A stretch of 64,000 nt of DNA from Jutongia huaianensis (lineage in GTDB: Bacteria > Bacillota > Clostridia > Lachnospirales > Lachnospiraceae), in NCBI RefSeq assembly GCF_014384985.1, contig NZ_JACRSX010000012.1, positions 1 to 64,000 on the forward strand, given 5' to 3'. The notes under the pieces are model-generated. The model was given only the letters and a program-made list of their open reading frames with translations, did not search any database and was not told the DNA's origin. A program made the position numbers and the translations under genes. Shown in pieces: positions 51,581-60,060 of this stretch; position 1 is the stretch's first letter, and the number at the start of each line of letters is the position of its first letter.

Positions 51581-52939
51581 ATGTCTGCAAAAAAAAGTAA
51601 AATGAAAAATCTGACGGAAGGTTCTCCGGCCAAGCTGATCATCGGCTTCGCAATTCCTATGTTTTTGGGAATGCTGTTTCAGCAGTTTTACAGTATGGTG
51701 GACACGATGATCGTGGGAAAGTTTTTGGGATTAAAACCGTTGGCGGGGGTAGGGTCTACGGGATCTCTTAACTTTATGGTCATCGGCTTCTGCATCGGTG
51801 TGTGTAATGGTTTTGCCATACCGGTTGCACAAAAATTTGGCGCGAAGGATGAAAGTGCTTTACGTCGTTTTGTAGCAAACGCCACATGGCTTTGTGTCGG
51901 TTTTGCGGTCGTGATGACACTGGCATCGTCTGTTTTTTGCAGGGATATTCTGCTTTTTTTGCGGACGCCGGAGGATGTATTTCAGTATGCCTATTGGTAT
52001 ATGCTGATCATATTTCTGGGAATTCCATGTACCTTTTTATATAATTTTCTTGCGGCATTGATCCGTTCTTTGGGAGACAGCAGAACACCGGTTGTTTTTC
52101 TGGCAATTTCGTCTGTCCTGAATATTGGACTTGATTTGCTGTTTATTTTATTATTCCGCTGGGGAGTGATCGGGGCTGCGCTTGCAACAGTGCTTTCACA
52201 GGGAATCTCCGGTATATGCTGTTTGTGGTATGTGGGGAAGACATTTCCAATCCTGCATGGCAGCCGAAGCGAGTGGAGGGCACAGCCCAAATATATGGTA
52301 CGTCTATGTACAATCGGGATTCCTATGGGACTGCAGTATTCTATCACAGCGATCGGAACTCTTGTGATCCAGGCGGCAGTCAATGGATTTGGAGCCACTG
52401 TTATGGCAGGAGTGACCGCAGCGGGACGTTTGGGAAATTTCCTTTCCTGTCCAATAGAAGCACTTGGACAGACCATGGCACCATATGTTGGTCAGAATGT
52501 GGGAGCCGGAAAACTGGACCGGGTAGGAAAGGGGTTAAAAGCGGCATCACTGATGGGCTTTTGTGTGTCAGCAGTGCTTTTGGCAATCGTCGTTCTTTTT
52601 GGACGCAGAATGTCCGTCCTGTTTCTTGATGCGAACGAGGTTGAGGCGATGGGATATGCATATCAGTATATGACAGTCACAGCGGCCGGATATTGTCTGC
52701 TGACGCTTGTTAATACAGTGAGGTTCACCATTCAGGGAATGGGATTTTCCGGAATTGCCATTCTTGCAGGAGTGTTTGAAATGGCAGCGAGAACTCTGGC
52801 GGGAACACTCCTGGTAGCTGTTAGTGGATATTTTGGAATCTGCATGGCCAATACATTGGCATGGATCTTTGCAGATGCATTTTTAATCCCAGCGTTCTTC
52901 CTTTGCCGCAGGAAATTGGCAAAAGAAGGACTCGAATAG
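51581..52939 (+). CDS. MATE-family efflux transporter (second)
   Basis: A 452-residue MATE protein with twelve helices. It has LIIGFAIPMFLGMLFQQFYSMVDTMIVGKFLG near the N-terminus and IGIPMGLQYSITAIGTLVIQAAVNGFG in the second half. ATG 51581 follows GGAGGGAA; the longer frame from 51473 starts inside the previous terminator. This one belongs to the MATE subgroup of DinF/NorM-like prokaryotic pumps. It differs clearly from the first MATE protein. Substrate unknown. Confidence 0.9.
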   Translation: MSAKKSKMKNLTEGSPAKLIIGFAIPMFLGMLFQQFYSMVDTMIVGKFLGLKPLAGVGSTGSLNFMVIGFCIGVCNGFAIPVAQKFGAKDESALRRFVANATWLCVGFAVVMTLASSVFCRDILLFLRTPEDVFQYAYWYMLIIFLGIPCTFLYNFLAALIRSLGDSRTPVVFLAISSVLNIGLDLLFILLFRWGVIGAALATVLSQGISGICCLWYVGKTFPILHGSRSEWRAQPKYMVRLCTIGIPMGLQYSITAIGTLVIQAAVNGFGATVMAGVTAAGRLGNFLSCPIEALGQTMAPYVGQNVGAGKLDRVGKGLKAASLMGFCVSAVLLAIVVLFGRRMSVLFLDANEVEAMGYAYQYMTVTAAGYCLLTLVNTVRFTIQGMGFSGIAILAGVFEMAARTLAGTLLVAVSGYFGICMANTLAWIFADAFLIPAFFLCRRKLAKEGLE

Positions 52940-52991
52940 AATAATTACTCAAATTTCCCACACAGAATGATGTGGTATACCCATAATATTT

Positions 52992-53453
52992 TCATTCATC
53001 TTCTTCTATTTCTTTTTCATCCCTTGTGATCTGCTTTCGCGCTTTAATCTTTGCAAATTCTATCATTTCTTTCTTGTCTTCATCGGACATTTTCTGAAAA
53101 TAAAAAAGAAACTCTTTTTCCAGAGTCGAGGTAAACATATATTTTTTGCGGTTTGCCGGATTATTATAAAATTCAAGATATTCGGAAAGTTCTGAACTGG
53201 AAGAAGTAGGTGTCGGAGCATCATATGAAACATCCCGGTCAATTTGTAGTGTCAGGTGCATTAAGTCGTCTACGGATATATTGTATAATCCAGCCAGTTT
53301 ATAGAGCGATTCGGCGTCCGGCATTCGTTTGCCCGTTTCGTAGTGGCTGTATGTCTGTCGGACGATTCCAAGTGCCTCTGCAACATAATCCTGTGTGTAG
53401 TTGTGCACTTTTCTTAGTTGTTTTAATTTCTGTGGAAGTAAACTTTTTTTCAT
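52992..53453 (-). CDS. XRE-family transcriptional regulator
   Basis: A 153-residue protein with an N-terminal HTH_3 domain (LKQLRKVHNYTQDYVAEALGIVRQTYSHYETGKRMPDAESLYKL, about 10-55), then a Ser/Thr linker (APTPTSSSSELSE) and an acidic helical C-terminus (EEFLFYF-like and KEMIEFAKIKAR). It is divergent from csrA, sharing a 341-bp promoter region, and could regulate the flagellar unit. No ligand domain is recognised. Confidence 0.85.
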   Translation of the reverse strand: MKKSLLPQKLKQLRKVHNYTQDYVAEALGIVRQTYSHYETGKRMPDAESLYKLAGLYNISVDDLMHLTLQIDRDVSYDAPTPTSSSSELSEYLEFYNNPANRKKYMFTSTLEKEFLFYFQKMSDEDKKEMIEFAKIKARKQITRDEKEIEEDE

Positions 53454-53794
53454 AAATTAATACCGCCTTCTTTTTATTTAGTGTATTTTTCCCTATTAAC
53501 GCGGATGTTATTGATTGTAGCAAATGCACAATATGACGTTAAAAGAATGATGTAAAATTAACAAAAAGAGATACGAAATGTTGCGAAAATGTCATTTTTA
53601 CAAGAAATTTAAGAAAGATATGTTGTGCATAATGTACATATTTTCGGGCATCCGGTGTACAAAGTAAACAAAACGCTACAATCCGTAGCATAAAATGGAA
53701 AATAATGTTAAATATAAATAACAATTTGACGATATAAAAGATACAAAACGTAGCACAAAGGAATGACAAAACACACATGGAGGTGCGCCGTATT
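53454..53794. other. intergenic region between divergent XRE gene and csrA
   Basis: An AT-rich 341-bp region. It contains GCTAC-AATCC-GTAGC (about 53679) and a separate GTAGC near 53753, and ATGTACAT and GTGTACA motifs at about 53631-53665. No convincing sigma-A or sigma-D promoter can be fixed by eye. These repeats are candidate regulator sites. Confidence 0.35.
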
Positions 53795-54088
53795 ATGACG
53801 GCAGGCACTCAGATTGGAGACTGCATGCTGAAATTATCATTGAAACAGGGACAATACATCAATATTGGTGACAACATCCGCGTCGTATATGTTGGCGGAA
53901 GCGGTGGCCACGGTCGTTTGATGATCGATGCCCCCAAGGAGATCCCGATTGTACGAAGCAACATTGAGGAGAATCCGGAACGTCGCAGAGAAACTTACTA
54001 TCCGGAGGAAAAAATTTCTGCAGAAGCCCAGAAAAAAATTCAGAGAATTCTGTGGGAAGAGCGTCATAAGGGTGAGGCGGAAAATTAG
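53795..54088 (+). CDS. csrA: CsrA-family carbon storage / flagellin translation regulator with C-terminal extension
   Basis: A 97-residue protein. The CsrA domain begins MLKLSLKQGQYINIGDNIRVVYV and continues RLMIDAPKEIPIVR, which includes the conserved Arg of the RNA-binding edge. It is longer than usual: about 10 extra residues precede the domain if ATG 53795 is used, and a charged tail (NPERRRETYYPEEKISAEAQ onward) of about 35 residues follows. GGAGGTG lies 9 bp before 53795; ATG 53825 at the domain start is the alternative. The flagellin gene follows and carries CsrA-like sites in its leader. In Bacillus CsrA blocks hag translation and FliW relieves it; fliW is not in this window. Confidence 0.9.
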   Translation: MTAGTQIGDCMLKLSLKQGQYINIGDNIRVVYVGGSGGHGRLMIDAPKEIPIVRSNIEENPERRRETYYPEEKISAEAQKKIQRILWEERHKGEAEN

Positions 54089-54153
54089 AAATCCAATATG
54101 GTAATAGGCAGAAACACACCCGGGACTTCTGCTTGTTATAGATCACTTCCTCG

Positions 54154-54212
54154 GGAAACGGATTTCCAGAGGGCAACCAATCATAAACCACGATATGTGG
54201 AACAAGGAGGAT
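54154..54212 (+). promoter_or_regulatory. candidate CsrA-binding sites in the flagellin leader
   Basis: A hairpin GGAAA-CGGA-TTTCC (54154-54167) displays GGA in its loop, and ACAAGGAGGAT (54202-54212) overlaps the flagellin ribosome site and matches the CsrA consensus ACARGGAUG. The two sites are about 45 bases apart, suited to one CsrA dimer. Repression of flagellin translation is inferred from the Bacillus model. Confidence 0.65.
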
Positions 54213-54218
54213 AATATT

Positions 54219-55670
54219 ATGATAGTACAACACAACATTACAGCGATGAACGCAAACAGAATGCTGGGACTGACAACAGGTTCCCTTTCCAAGTCAACAG
54301 AGAAGCTTTCTTCCGGTTACAAGATTAACCGTGCAGCAGATGACGCAGCAGGTCTTTCTATTTCCGAGAAGATGCGTAAGCAGATCCGTGGTCTTAGCCA
54401 GGCATCTACAAATGCAGAGGATGGTATCTCCTGTGTACAGACTGCAGAGGGTGCACTGAATGAGATTCACTCTATGCTTCAGAGAATGAACGAGTTGGCA
54501 GTACAGTCTGCTAATGGTACAAATTCTGAGTCTGACCGTACCGCAATTCAGAACGAGATCGATCAGCTTTCTACAGAGATTGATCGTGTATCTGAGACAA
54601 CGAAGTATAATGAGACATATCTGCTGAAGGGTGATAAGAGCCTGGATAAGCAGTATACTTATAGTTATAAGAATTTTAAGACACCATCTGCAGGTGCTGT
54701 TGCTGAAACAACAGGTCAGTCAAAATTGACCTTTGCATTTACAGCGGTAGCGTCTACAACACAGAAAATGCAGGATGAGACAAACGAGTTTTTGAATGCA
54801 ACCCGTGATCAGGGAGTTAAAGTTGAGTCATTTTGGAATACATCACTGAAAACTGCGGCTGCTGATTACAAGATTTCCTTAACGGGTTCTATTGCTGATA
54901 AGTTTACACTGACTCAGACAGCAGATGGTGCAGCAACATTTACACTTTCTGATAAAGAAGGTACCAAATTAGGAACAGTTACGTTAGGTGGTACAGCGGT
55001 GACAGATGCAAACTCGCCAAAACAGTCAGATACCATAATTACAAAGGATGCAGATTTAACTGTTGCTAAATCCAATAATGCTCAGGCAAAGTATTACGAT
55101 AAGGATGGAAATGCAATTTCAGCTAATGCGTTATCTAATTATGTGAAATTTGATGGTACAAATGTGTCTCCTCGTAGTGATTCACCGAAGGTATACGACG
55201 CATTAGGCAAAGCAACAACTATCAGTAAAGATGATATAGGATATCTTCAGGACCTTACAGCTGACCTTACTGTTAAGCTTCATGTTGGTGCTGATGCTAC
55301 ATCAAATAATCAGATTTCTATCAATATTGCAGCTATGAGTGCAAAAGGTCTTGGAATTAATGGCTTGAAAGTAGATGGTGGTGATGATACAAATGCATTG
55401 AATGCAATCGACACCATTAAAACTTCAATCCAGAAAGTTTCCGATCAGCGTTCCGCTCTTGGTGCTGTTCAGAATCGTCTGGAGCATACCATTGCAAACT
55501 TAGATAACGTTGTTGAGAACACAACGGCCGCTGAGTCTCGTATCCGTGATACAGATATGGCAGAAGAGATGGTTACATACTCAAAGAACAGTATCCTTCA
55601 GCAGGCCGGTCAGTCTATGCTTGCACAGGCTAATCAGGCAAACCAGGGTGTACTGTCACTCCTTCAGTAA
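54219..55670 (+). CDS. hag: flagellin
   Basis: A 483-residue flagellin. The N-terminal D0/D1 domain (about 1-140) has IVQHNITAMNANRML and LSSGYKINRAADDAAGLSISEKMR. The C-terminal D1/D0 (about 395-483) has SALGAVQNRLEHTIANLDNV, ENTTAAESRIRDTDMAEEMV and ends QANQGVLSLLQ. The variable centre (about 145-395) is the exposed D2-like part. It begins at ATG 54219 behind ACAAGGAGGAT. No signal peptide, as expected. It is probably under sigma-28-type control, but I cannot place that promoter. Confidence 0.96.
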   Translation: MIVQHNITAMNANRMLGLTTGSLSKSTEKLSSGYKINRAADDAAGLSISEKMRKQIRGLSQASTNAEDGISCVQTAEGALNEIHSMLQRMNELAVQSANGTNSESDRTAIQNEIDQLSTEIDRVSETTKYNETYLLKGDKSLDKQYTYSYKNFKTPSAGAVAETTGQSKLTFAFTAVASTTQKMQDETNEFLNATRDQGVKVESFWNTSLKTAAADYKISLTGSIADKFTLTQTADGAATFTLSDKEGTKLGTVTLGGTAVTDANSPKQSDTIITKDADLTVAKSNNAQAKYYDKDGNAISANALSNYVKFDGTNVSPRSDSPKVYDALGKATTISKDDIGYLQDLTADLTVKLHVGADATSNNQISINIAAMSAKGLGINGLKVDGGDDTNALNAIDTIKTSIQKVSDQRSALGAVQNRLEHTIANLDNVVENTTAAESRIRDTDMAEEMVTYSKNSILQQAGQSMLAQANQANQGVLSLLQ

Positions 55671-55734
55671 TTCGATGGAAGGAATTGAGTACGTGGCGTA
55701 GAAAGTTCAGCTGCAAGTAAAAATGTGTAAAGAA

Positions 55735-55783
55735 AGATCACCATGAATTGGTACGGATTGTAACCGGTTCGTGGTGGTCTTTT
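55735..55783 (+). terminator. terminator of the flagellin gene
   Basis: A stem of 18 pairs: AGATCACCATGAATTGGT with ACCGGTTCGTGGTGGTCT, with several G-U pairs, a 10-base loop, then TTT. Confidence 0.85.
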
Positions 55784-55888
55784 GAGTTTCTTAAATTAGG
55801 TGATATCTGAAAAATAATAACGAAAACTTTTGGTATTGCTATTTGGTGTGGGAAGTTTTCGTTAATAATCAGTCATATCGCTATCTAA

Positions 55889-56082
55889 ATATTTCCGAAA
55901 TTCGTCCGTTGAAATCTTTAATTGATCTGCGGCAATCTCGACAGAGATATTTCCGGATCTGCGCAGACAAAATCAGGCTTTCTGGGAATCTGCAGTATCA
56001 TTGTCCAGATATTTCCGAAACTCGTCCGTTGAAATCTTTAATTGATCTGCGGCAATCTCGACAGAGATATTTCCGGATCTGC
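55889..56082. repeat. tandem direct repeat (120-bp period) at the 3' end of the Rpn gene
   Basis: Copies at 55889-55962 and 56009-56082 are identical over 74 bp except one base, exactly 120 bp apart, a multiple of three. The second encodes the last repeat SGNISVEIAADQLKISTDEF within the gene; the first lies just past the stop in the same frame and ends at TAA 55862-55864. Confidence 0.9.
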
Positions 56083-56848
56083 AGAGAGATACCAGAATTT
56101 TGATCTGTCCCTCAGCTAATCCTCTGGCGTGTCCCTCGTTGATCACCTTTGTAAGAGCCTCATCCATCGTCTTCACCTTCCCTTTCTGTTCCGGATCGGC
56201 AAGAATAGTCTCGTATCTGTGATCACCGCTCATCACAGCGAGAAGCTTGAGGACGGCGTCGATGTGTCTGAGAATGGTCTTGTCATGGGGAACATAGTTT
56301 TTATTTTTGCGTTTTTCGGAAAAATACCTTGCCACAACACGAAAATCACTCTGGAACATGTTGATCTGCTCATCGGTCAGCCATGCGATTTCAAAAACAT
56401 GGATATGGTAATCATTGACATAAGACTCCAGACCGTCCGGAATATCCATCAGTGCCTTAAGATTTTGTGGATACTGCCATCGTTTCTCTGTGCCAAAGTA
56501 TAATACTAATGTGATCACCGGAGTGATCTGCTTTGCCTTGTACTGGCTGCGGTAGTTGGCACCTTCATAGCCAATGACGCGTACTGCCATCTGCTTCTCC
56601 GGTTCTGTCTGATGCTCCAGCCCCAGCAAAGCAATCTGGATCCTGCCGTCTGTCCATGCCTTGAGGATATCGCGTTCCTGCTCATGGAGTCTGGAGTCAT
56701 CTGCCTTATAATGAGATACAGTTTTGGTGGATCGCAGGGAGTCCGGATGCACCCGTCTCTCGCCGTGAAACAACAGGACATTTACAATATCTGCAAAGAC
56801 GTCCTCGTAATCTGCAAGCAGCTTTTCTGAAATATCTTTCTCTCCCAA
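55973..56848 (-). CDS. Rpn-family recombination-promoting nuclease / putative transposase
   Basis: A 291-residue PD-(D/E)XK-type protein. It opens GEKDISEKLLADYEDVFADIVNVLLF and has LHEQERDILKAW, the catalytic-strand region IQIALLGLEHQTEPEKQMAVRVIGYEGANYRSQY, and a helical tail ending GQIKILVSLCRSGNIS. Rpn proteins cut DNA and promote RecA-independent recombination, and often occur in several copies. The 3' end is tandemly duplicated: beyond the TGA the same frame continues with FCLRRSGNISVEIAADQL to a TAA at 55862, so the gene may have lost its last 37 codons to a nonsense change, or gained a duplicate tail. Confidence 0.85.
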   Translation of the reverse strand: MGEKDISEKLLADYEDVFADIVNVLLFHGERRVHPDSLRSTKTVSHYKADDSRLHEQERDILKAWTDGRIQIALLGLEHQTEPEKQMAVRVIGYEGANYRSQYKAKQITPVITLVLYFGTEKRWQYPQNLKALMDIPDGLESYVNDYHIHVFEIAWLTDEQINMFQSDFRVVARYFSEKRKNKNYVPHDKTILRHIDAVLKLLAVMSGDHRYETILADPEQKGKVKTMDEALTKVINEGHARGLAEGQIKILVSLCRSGNISVEIAADQLKISTDEFRKYLDNDTADSQKA

Positions 56849-57252
56849 ATAGTGCTCCTTTCTGTAGAAAACAGCATATCCGGGGCATGTTGGAACTCAG
56901 AATGGAGTGTGATGAAAATATTGTGCAGAACAAGTTATTTTCGTATATTTTCCCTATTATATGCCGTTTTCGGTTAAAATTCAATAACAGAATCTAAGGT
57001 GTTTTGTTCATTGAAAATAAAATGAAATTTTGAAAGGTCAGATGAAAGCTTATTGATCTATACAGATTTCAAAGCTTTCCTATCAGATTATGTTTCTGAG
57101 AATGTATGATCGTTTTCTGACTTGCAATGATTGTAACACCCTGTTAAGGGAATGTCGAGAGGAAATGCTGGTTTTTCTTGATTTCGTCATTGTATATGAT
57201 TTAATGTGAAAAACAGAGACAAATATTAGCTAAAAATAGAGAATTTGCCGTT

Positions 57253-57288
57253 TCAGACACGGCAGAGTCATAAAAATGCCGTGTCTGA
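57253..57288. repeat. perfect 12-bp inverted repeat upstream of jetA
   Basis: TCAGACACGGCA and TGCCGTGTCTGA, separated by 12 bp; no T run follows on the plus strand and an A-rich loop lies between. It could be an operator or an RNA hairpin. Confidence 0.7.
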
Positions 57289-57332
57289 GGCGTCATGCGC
57301 TTGCTACGGGAAAGGGTATATATTATACTAAT

Positions 57333-57370
57333 GATGTTGGGATCGAAAGATATTTTATCCCCAACTGATG
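57333..57370. repeat. palindromic dispersed element, copy 2
   Basis: GATGTTGGGATC at the left and ATCCCCAACTGATG at the right form an imperfect palindrome. It shares GTTGGGATC, AAAG and TATTTT with copy 1 at 4029-4065. Confidence 0.5.
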
Positions 57371-57415
57371 TAAAGAGAGTCTGATGGAAATGTTTATAGT
57401 GACCGGAGGGGAAAC

Positions 57416-58903
57416 GTGCAAATTACAGATAAATTAATGAAACCATTGACAGAGGTAAAGTATCTAAATGCGGATAATGTCAGCAGATACCGTTGCATTA
57501 TGCGCATTTTTTTTGATAATTATGAAAAACTTCACTATTGGCTTTATCAGGAGGATGTGTTTGAAGCATTAAAAAGAGATCCTCATTTTGAGGATTACCG
57601 GATGGAGCAATGCCAGCAGGATCTGGCGATGTTGACAGAGTGGAAAAATTTAAATACGATTCAGGATACCAGAAAAGTTGCTTCCATTGAGGAATTTAAA
57701 AACAAAAAGTTTCGTTATCAAATGTCAGAATATAGTGTTGAGATTGAGCGTCTGGTGATTCGTCTGGAGAATTTGTTTGTGGAGGGAGCTTCGCTGGAGC
57801 CGACACTTTTGGAACGTATCCGGCGGAATGTGGAACGATTTCCGGCAATGGCAGAGAAAGATACGGGGGAGGTATATACCTGGTGGACGGATCTGAATAA
57901 TGATTTTGTACGGTTAAATCAGAATTATCAGGATTATATCCGGGATCTCAATAGCGTTAAAGCAGAGAAAATGATGCAGACAAAGGAATTTTTGGTATTT
58001 AAAGATCATCTGATTGATTATTTGAGGAATTTTATTAAGGGATTACAGCGAAATGTGGGGGCTATTGATGAGGAACTGCGTCTGCTTCCGGATGAAATAA
58101 AGCAACGGATTTTTGATAAGATAGTGGATTATGAATTATCGATTCCACGCATGGATGTTGAAGTTTCCCGTGGGAAAATATCGGAAAAAACGATAGGGCG
58201 TTATCAGAGTATTTATGACTGGTTTGTCCGGGAAAACGGACAGGAGAATGAAGCGGCGAAATTATTTGATGCAACAAATGATATTATACGAAGGATCACC
58301 AGATATGCGGCACAGATCAGTGAAAAGAATGCCATGGGAGCAAATCGGCGGGAAGAATACCGCAAGGTGGCAGAGATGTTTATGAAATGTAAAGATATCA
58401 GGGAGGCACATAAAATGTCAGCGATGGTCTTTGGACTGGAACAGCCGTTTCATATCAAAGGGGATCTGATCCGGGAGACCGATAGTATGAATCAAAGTGT
58501 GTATGAGGAAATGCCTCTTGATATCAAACTGAAACCGAGAGTGCGGACTTATCGGGAAAAGACAAACCGCAGTGCGATCCGGGAAAGTACAGAGGATAAG
58601 AAAGAGGCAAGAAAACGAATCCTGGAGAAGCAGAGGGAGGAAATGGAGAAGATTCAAGCGTTGGAACAGGATGGCCGGATTGATTTCGCTAATTTGCCGG
58701 TGATCGAGCCAAGGATTCGTGAGATTTTATTAAAATGGCTTTCCAATGCGGTGGAGGACAGCACTTCGATGGCGAGAACGGAAAGAGGCAGGAGATATTT
58801 TCTGGATCGGAGCAGAGAACAGGAAAAATGTGTGATTCATTGTGAAGATGGAAATCTGACCATGCCGCATTTTCAGATTGTGTTTCAGGAGGAAGTGAAG
58901 TAA
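57416..58903 (+). CDS. jetA: Wadjet type II component JetA (TIGR02677 / DUF2397 family)
   Basis: A 495-residue protein matching the TIGR02677 type: KYLNADNVSRYRCIMRIFFDNYEKLHYWLY at the N-terminus, an all-helical kleisin-like middle and a winged-helix like C-terminus. Type II Wadjet uses TIGR02677-2678-2680-2679 proteins as JetA, B, C and D. The complex recognises and cuts circular plasmids; JetA is thought to act as the kleisin. It starts at GTG 57416 with GGAGGGG upstream and overlaps jetB by one base (TAATG). The family call rests on recognised motifs and gene order. Confidence 0.82.
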   Translation: MQITDKLMKPLTEVKYLNADNVSRYRCIMRIFFDNYEKLHYWLYQEDVFEALKRDPHFEDYRMEQCQQDLAMLTEWKNLNTIQDTRKVASIEEFKNKKFRYQMSEYSVEIERLVIRLENLFVEGASLEPTLLERIRRNVERFPAMAEKDTGEVYTWWTDLNNDFVRLNQNYQDYIRDLNSVKAEKMMQTKEFLVFKDHLIDYLRNFIKGLQRNVGAIDEELRLLPDEIKQRIFDKIVDYELSIPRMDVEVSRGKISEKTIGRYQSIYDWFVRENGQENEAAKLFDATNDIIRRITRYAAQISEKNAMGANRREEYRKVAEMFMKCKDIREAHKMSAMVFGLEQPFHIKGDLIRETDSMNQSVYEEMPLDIKLKPRVRTYREKTNRSAIRESTEDKKEARKRILEKQREEMEKIQALEQDGRIDFANLPVIEPRIREILLKWLSNAVEDSTSMARTERGRRYFLDRSREQEKCVIHCEDGNLTMPHFQIVFQEEVK

Positions 58904-60060
58904 TGGAAGGTTTAGATACTCTTTTAAGAAAGCGATGGATTTTGAAAAGTGAGGACAAGGAATTATATTATAAGGTTCGGGATGAACTGGGAGAAATCCG
59001 CCAGTTTGCATCTGAAAAAATGGGGTGCCAGATTGTTGAAAATGCACTTTTAGTGAAAATGGAAAAGATTCCGTCTGTGGCAGAGGCTTTTATGGGGATT
59101 CAGGATTTCTCCTCACGGGAGGAATATGTGTTTATGTGTATTCTTCTTATGTTTCTGGAAGATAAAGATGCGCAGGATCAGTTTATCCTGTCACAGCTCA
59201 CAGAGTACATTGCGTCGAATATGCCGGGTGAATCGGTTGACTGGACATTGTATACAAGCCGCAGACGATTGATCAGGGTTCTGCGTTATGCAGTAAAGCA
59301 GGGGATCCTCCGGATCACGGATGGCAGGGAGGATGCATTTGCGGACAATGCTGAGGGAGAAGTTTTGTATGAAAATACAGGAGCATCCCGTTATTTTATG
59401 AGAAGCTTTTCAAAAGATATCATGCAGTACACAAAACCAGAGGATTTTCAGGAAAGCGACTGGTTTGATATGGATGAAGAACGAGGAATTGCGAGAAGGC
59501 ACAGAGTTTATAAAAGACTTTTGTTTTCGCCGGGGATATATTTTGAAAAAGGGTCGCAGGAGGATTTTGAATATTTAAAATATTACGGACGCAGACTCTC
59601 TGACGATCTGGAACGAATATTTGACTGTCATGTCCATATTCACCGGGGGAGTGCCTATCTGTTAGCCGGAGAGGAATGCAGGATCGGAAAGGACTTTCCG
59701 GGAAATAATGTGATTTCTGATATTATGCTGCTCTGTTTTTCAGTGATCCGGGAGAGGATTATAGAGGAAAAATGGAAGATTAATGCAGACGAGACCTGTG
59801 TTGTAGACCAGCCGGATTTTGAACGTATGATCAAAGAGGTTAAGCAGCGGTTTGGCAGTGGATTTACAAAAAATTACCGGGAAATGGCGGAGGGAGAATT
59901 TGTCCGGATTGTATCAGAAGCGATGGAAATGTGGATGTTTATTGAGCGCAGATCATCGAGAGAAGTTGTGATCTATCCGGCAGCAGGCAAGATACAGGGA
60001 CATTATCCGAAAGATTATATGGGAGGGCAGACAGATGAACAGCAGATGGCAGGCAAATAA
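58903..60060 (+). CDS. jetB: Wadjet type II component JetB (TIGR02678 / DUF2398 family)
   Basis: A 385-residue protein of the TIGR02678 type, with LLRKRWILKSEDKELYYKVRDELGEIRQFASEKMGCQI near the start and a winged-helix like segment (RRRLIRVLRYAVKQGILRITDG). In Wadjet it is the kleisin-interacting (KITE-like) subunit. It overlaps jetC by 26 bp at its 3' end, so translation is coupled. Length is normal for the family. Confidence 0.82.
   Translation: MEGLDTLLRKRWILKSEDKELYYKVRDELGEIRQFASEKMGCQIVENALLVKMEKIPSVAEAFMGIQDFSSREEYVFMCILLMFLEDKDAQDQFILSQLTEYIASNMPGESVDWTLYTSRRRLIRVLRYAVKQGILRITDGREDAFADNAEGEVLYENTGASRYFMRSFSKDIMQYTKPEDFQESDWFDMDEERGIARRHRVYKRLLFSPGIYFEKGSQEDFEYLKYYGRRLSDDLERIFDCHVHIHRGSAYLLAGEECRIGKDFPGNNVISDIMLLCFSVIRERIIEEKWKINADETCVVDQPDFERMIKEVKQRFGSGFTKNYREMAEGEFVRIVSEAMEMWMFIERRSSREVVIYPAAGKIQGHYPKDYMGGQTDEQQMAGK

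Larger units (their letters stand above)
56849..57415. other. 567-bp intergenic region before the Wadjet operon
   Basis: It carries no protein frame I can support. Two palindromes are visible: TCAGACACGGCA / TGCCGTGTCTGA (57253-57288) and the repeat at 57333-57370. TATATTATAC at about 57319 resembles a -10 box, but no matching -35 is clear. Confidence 0.5.
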
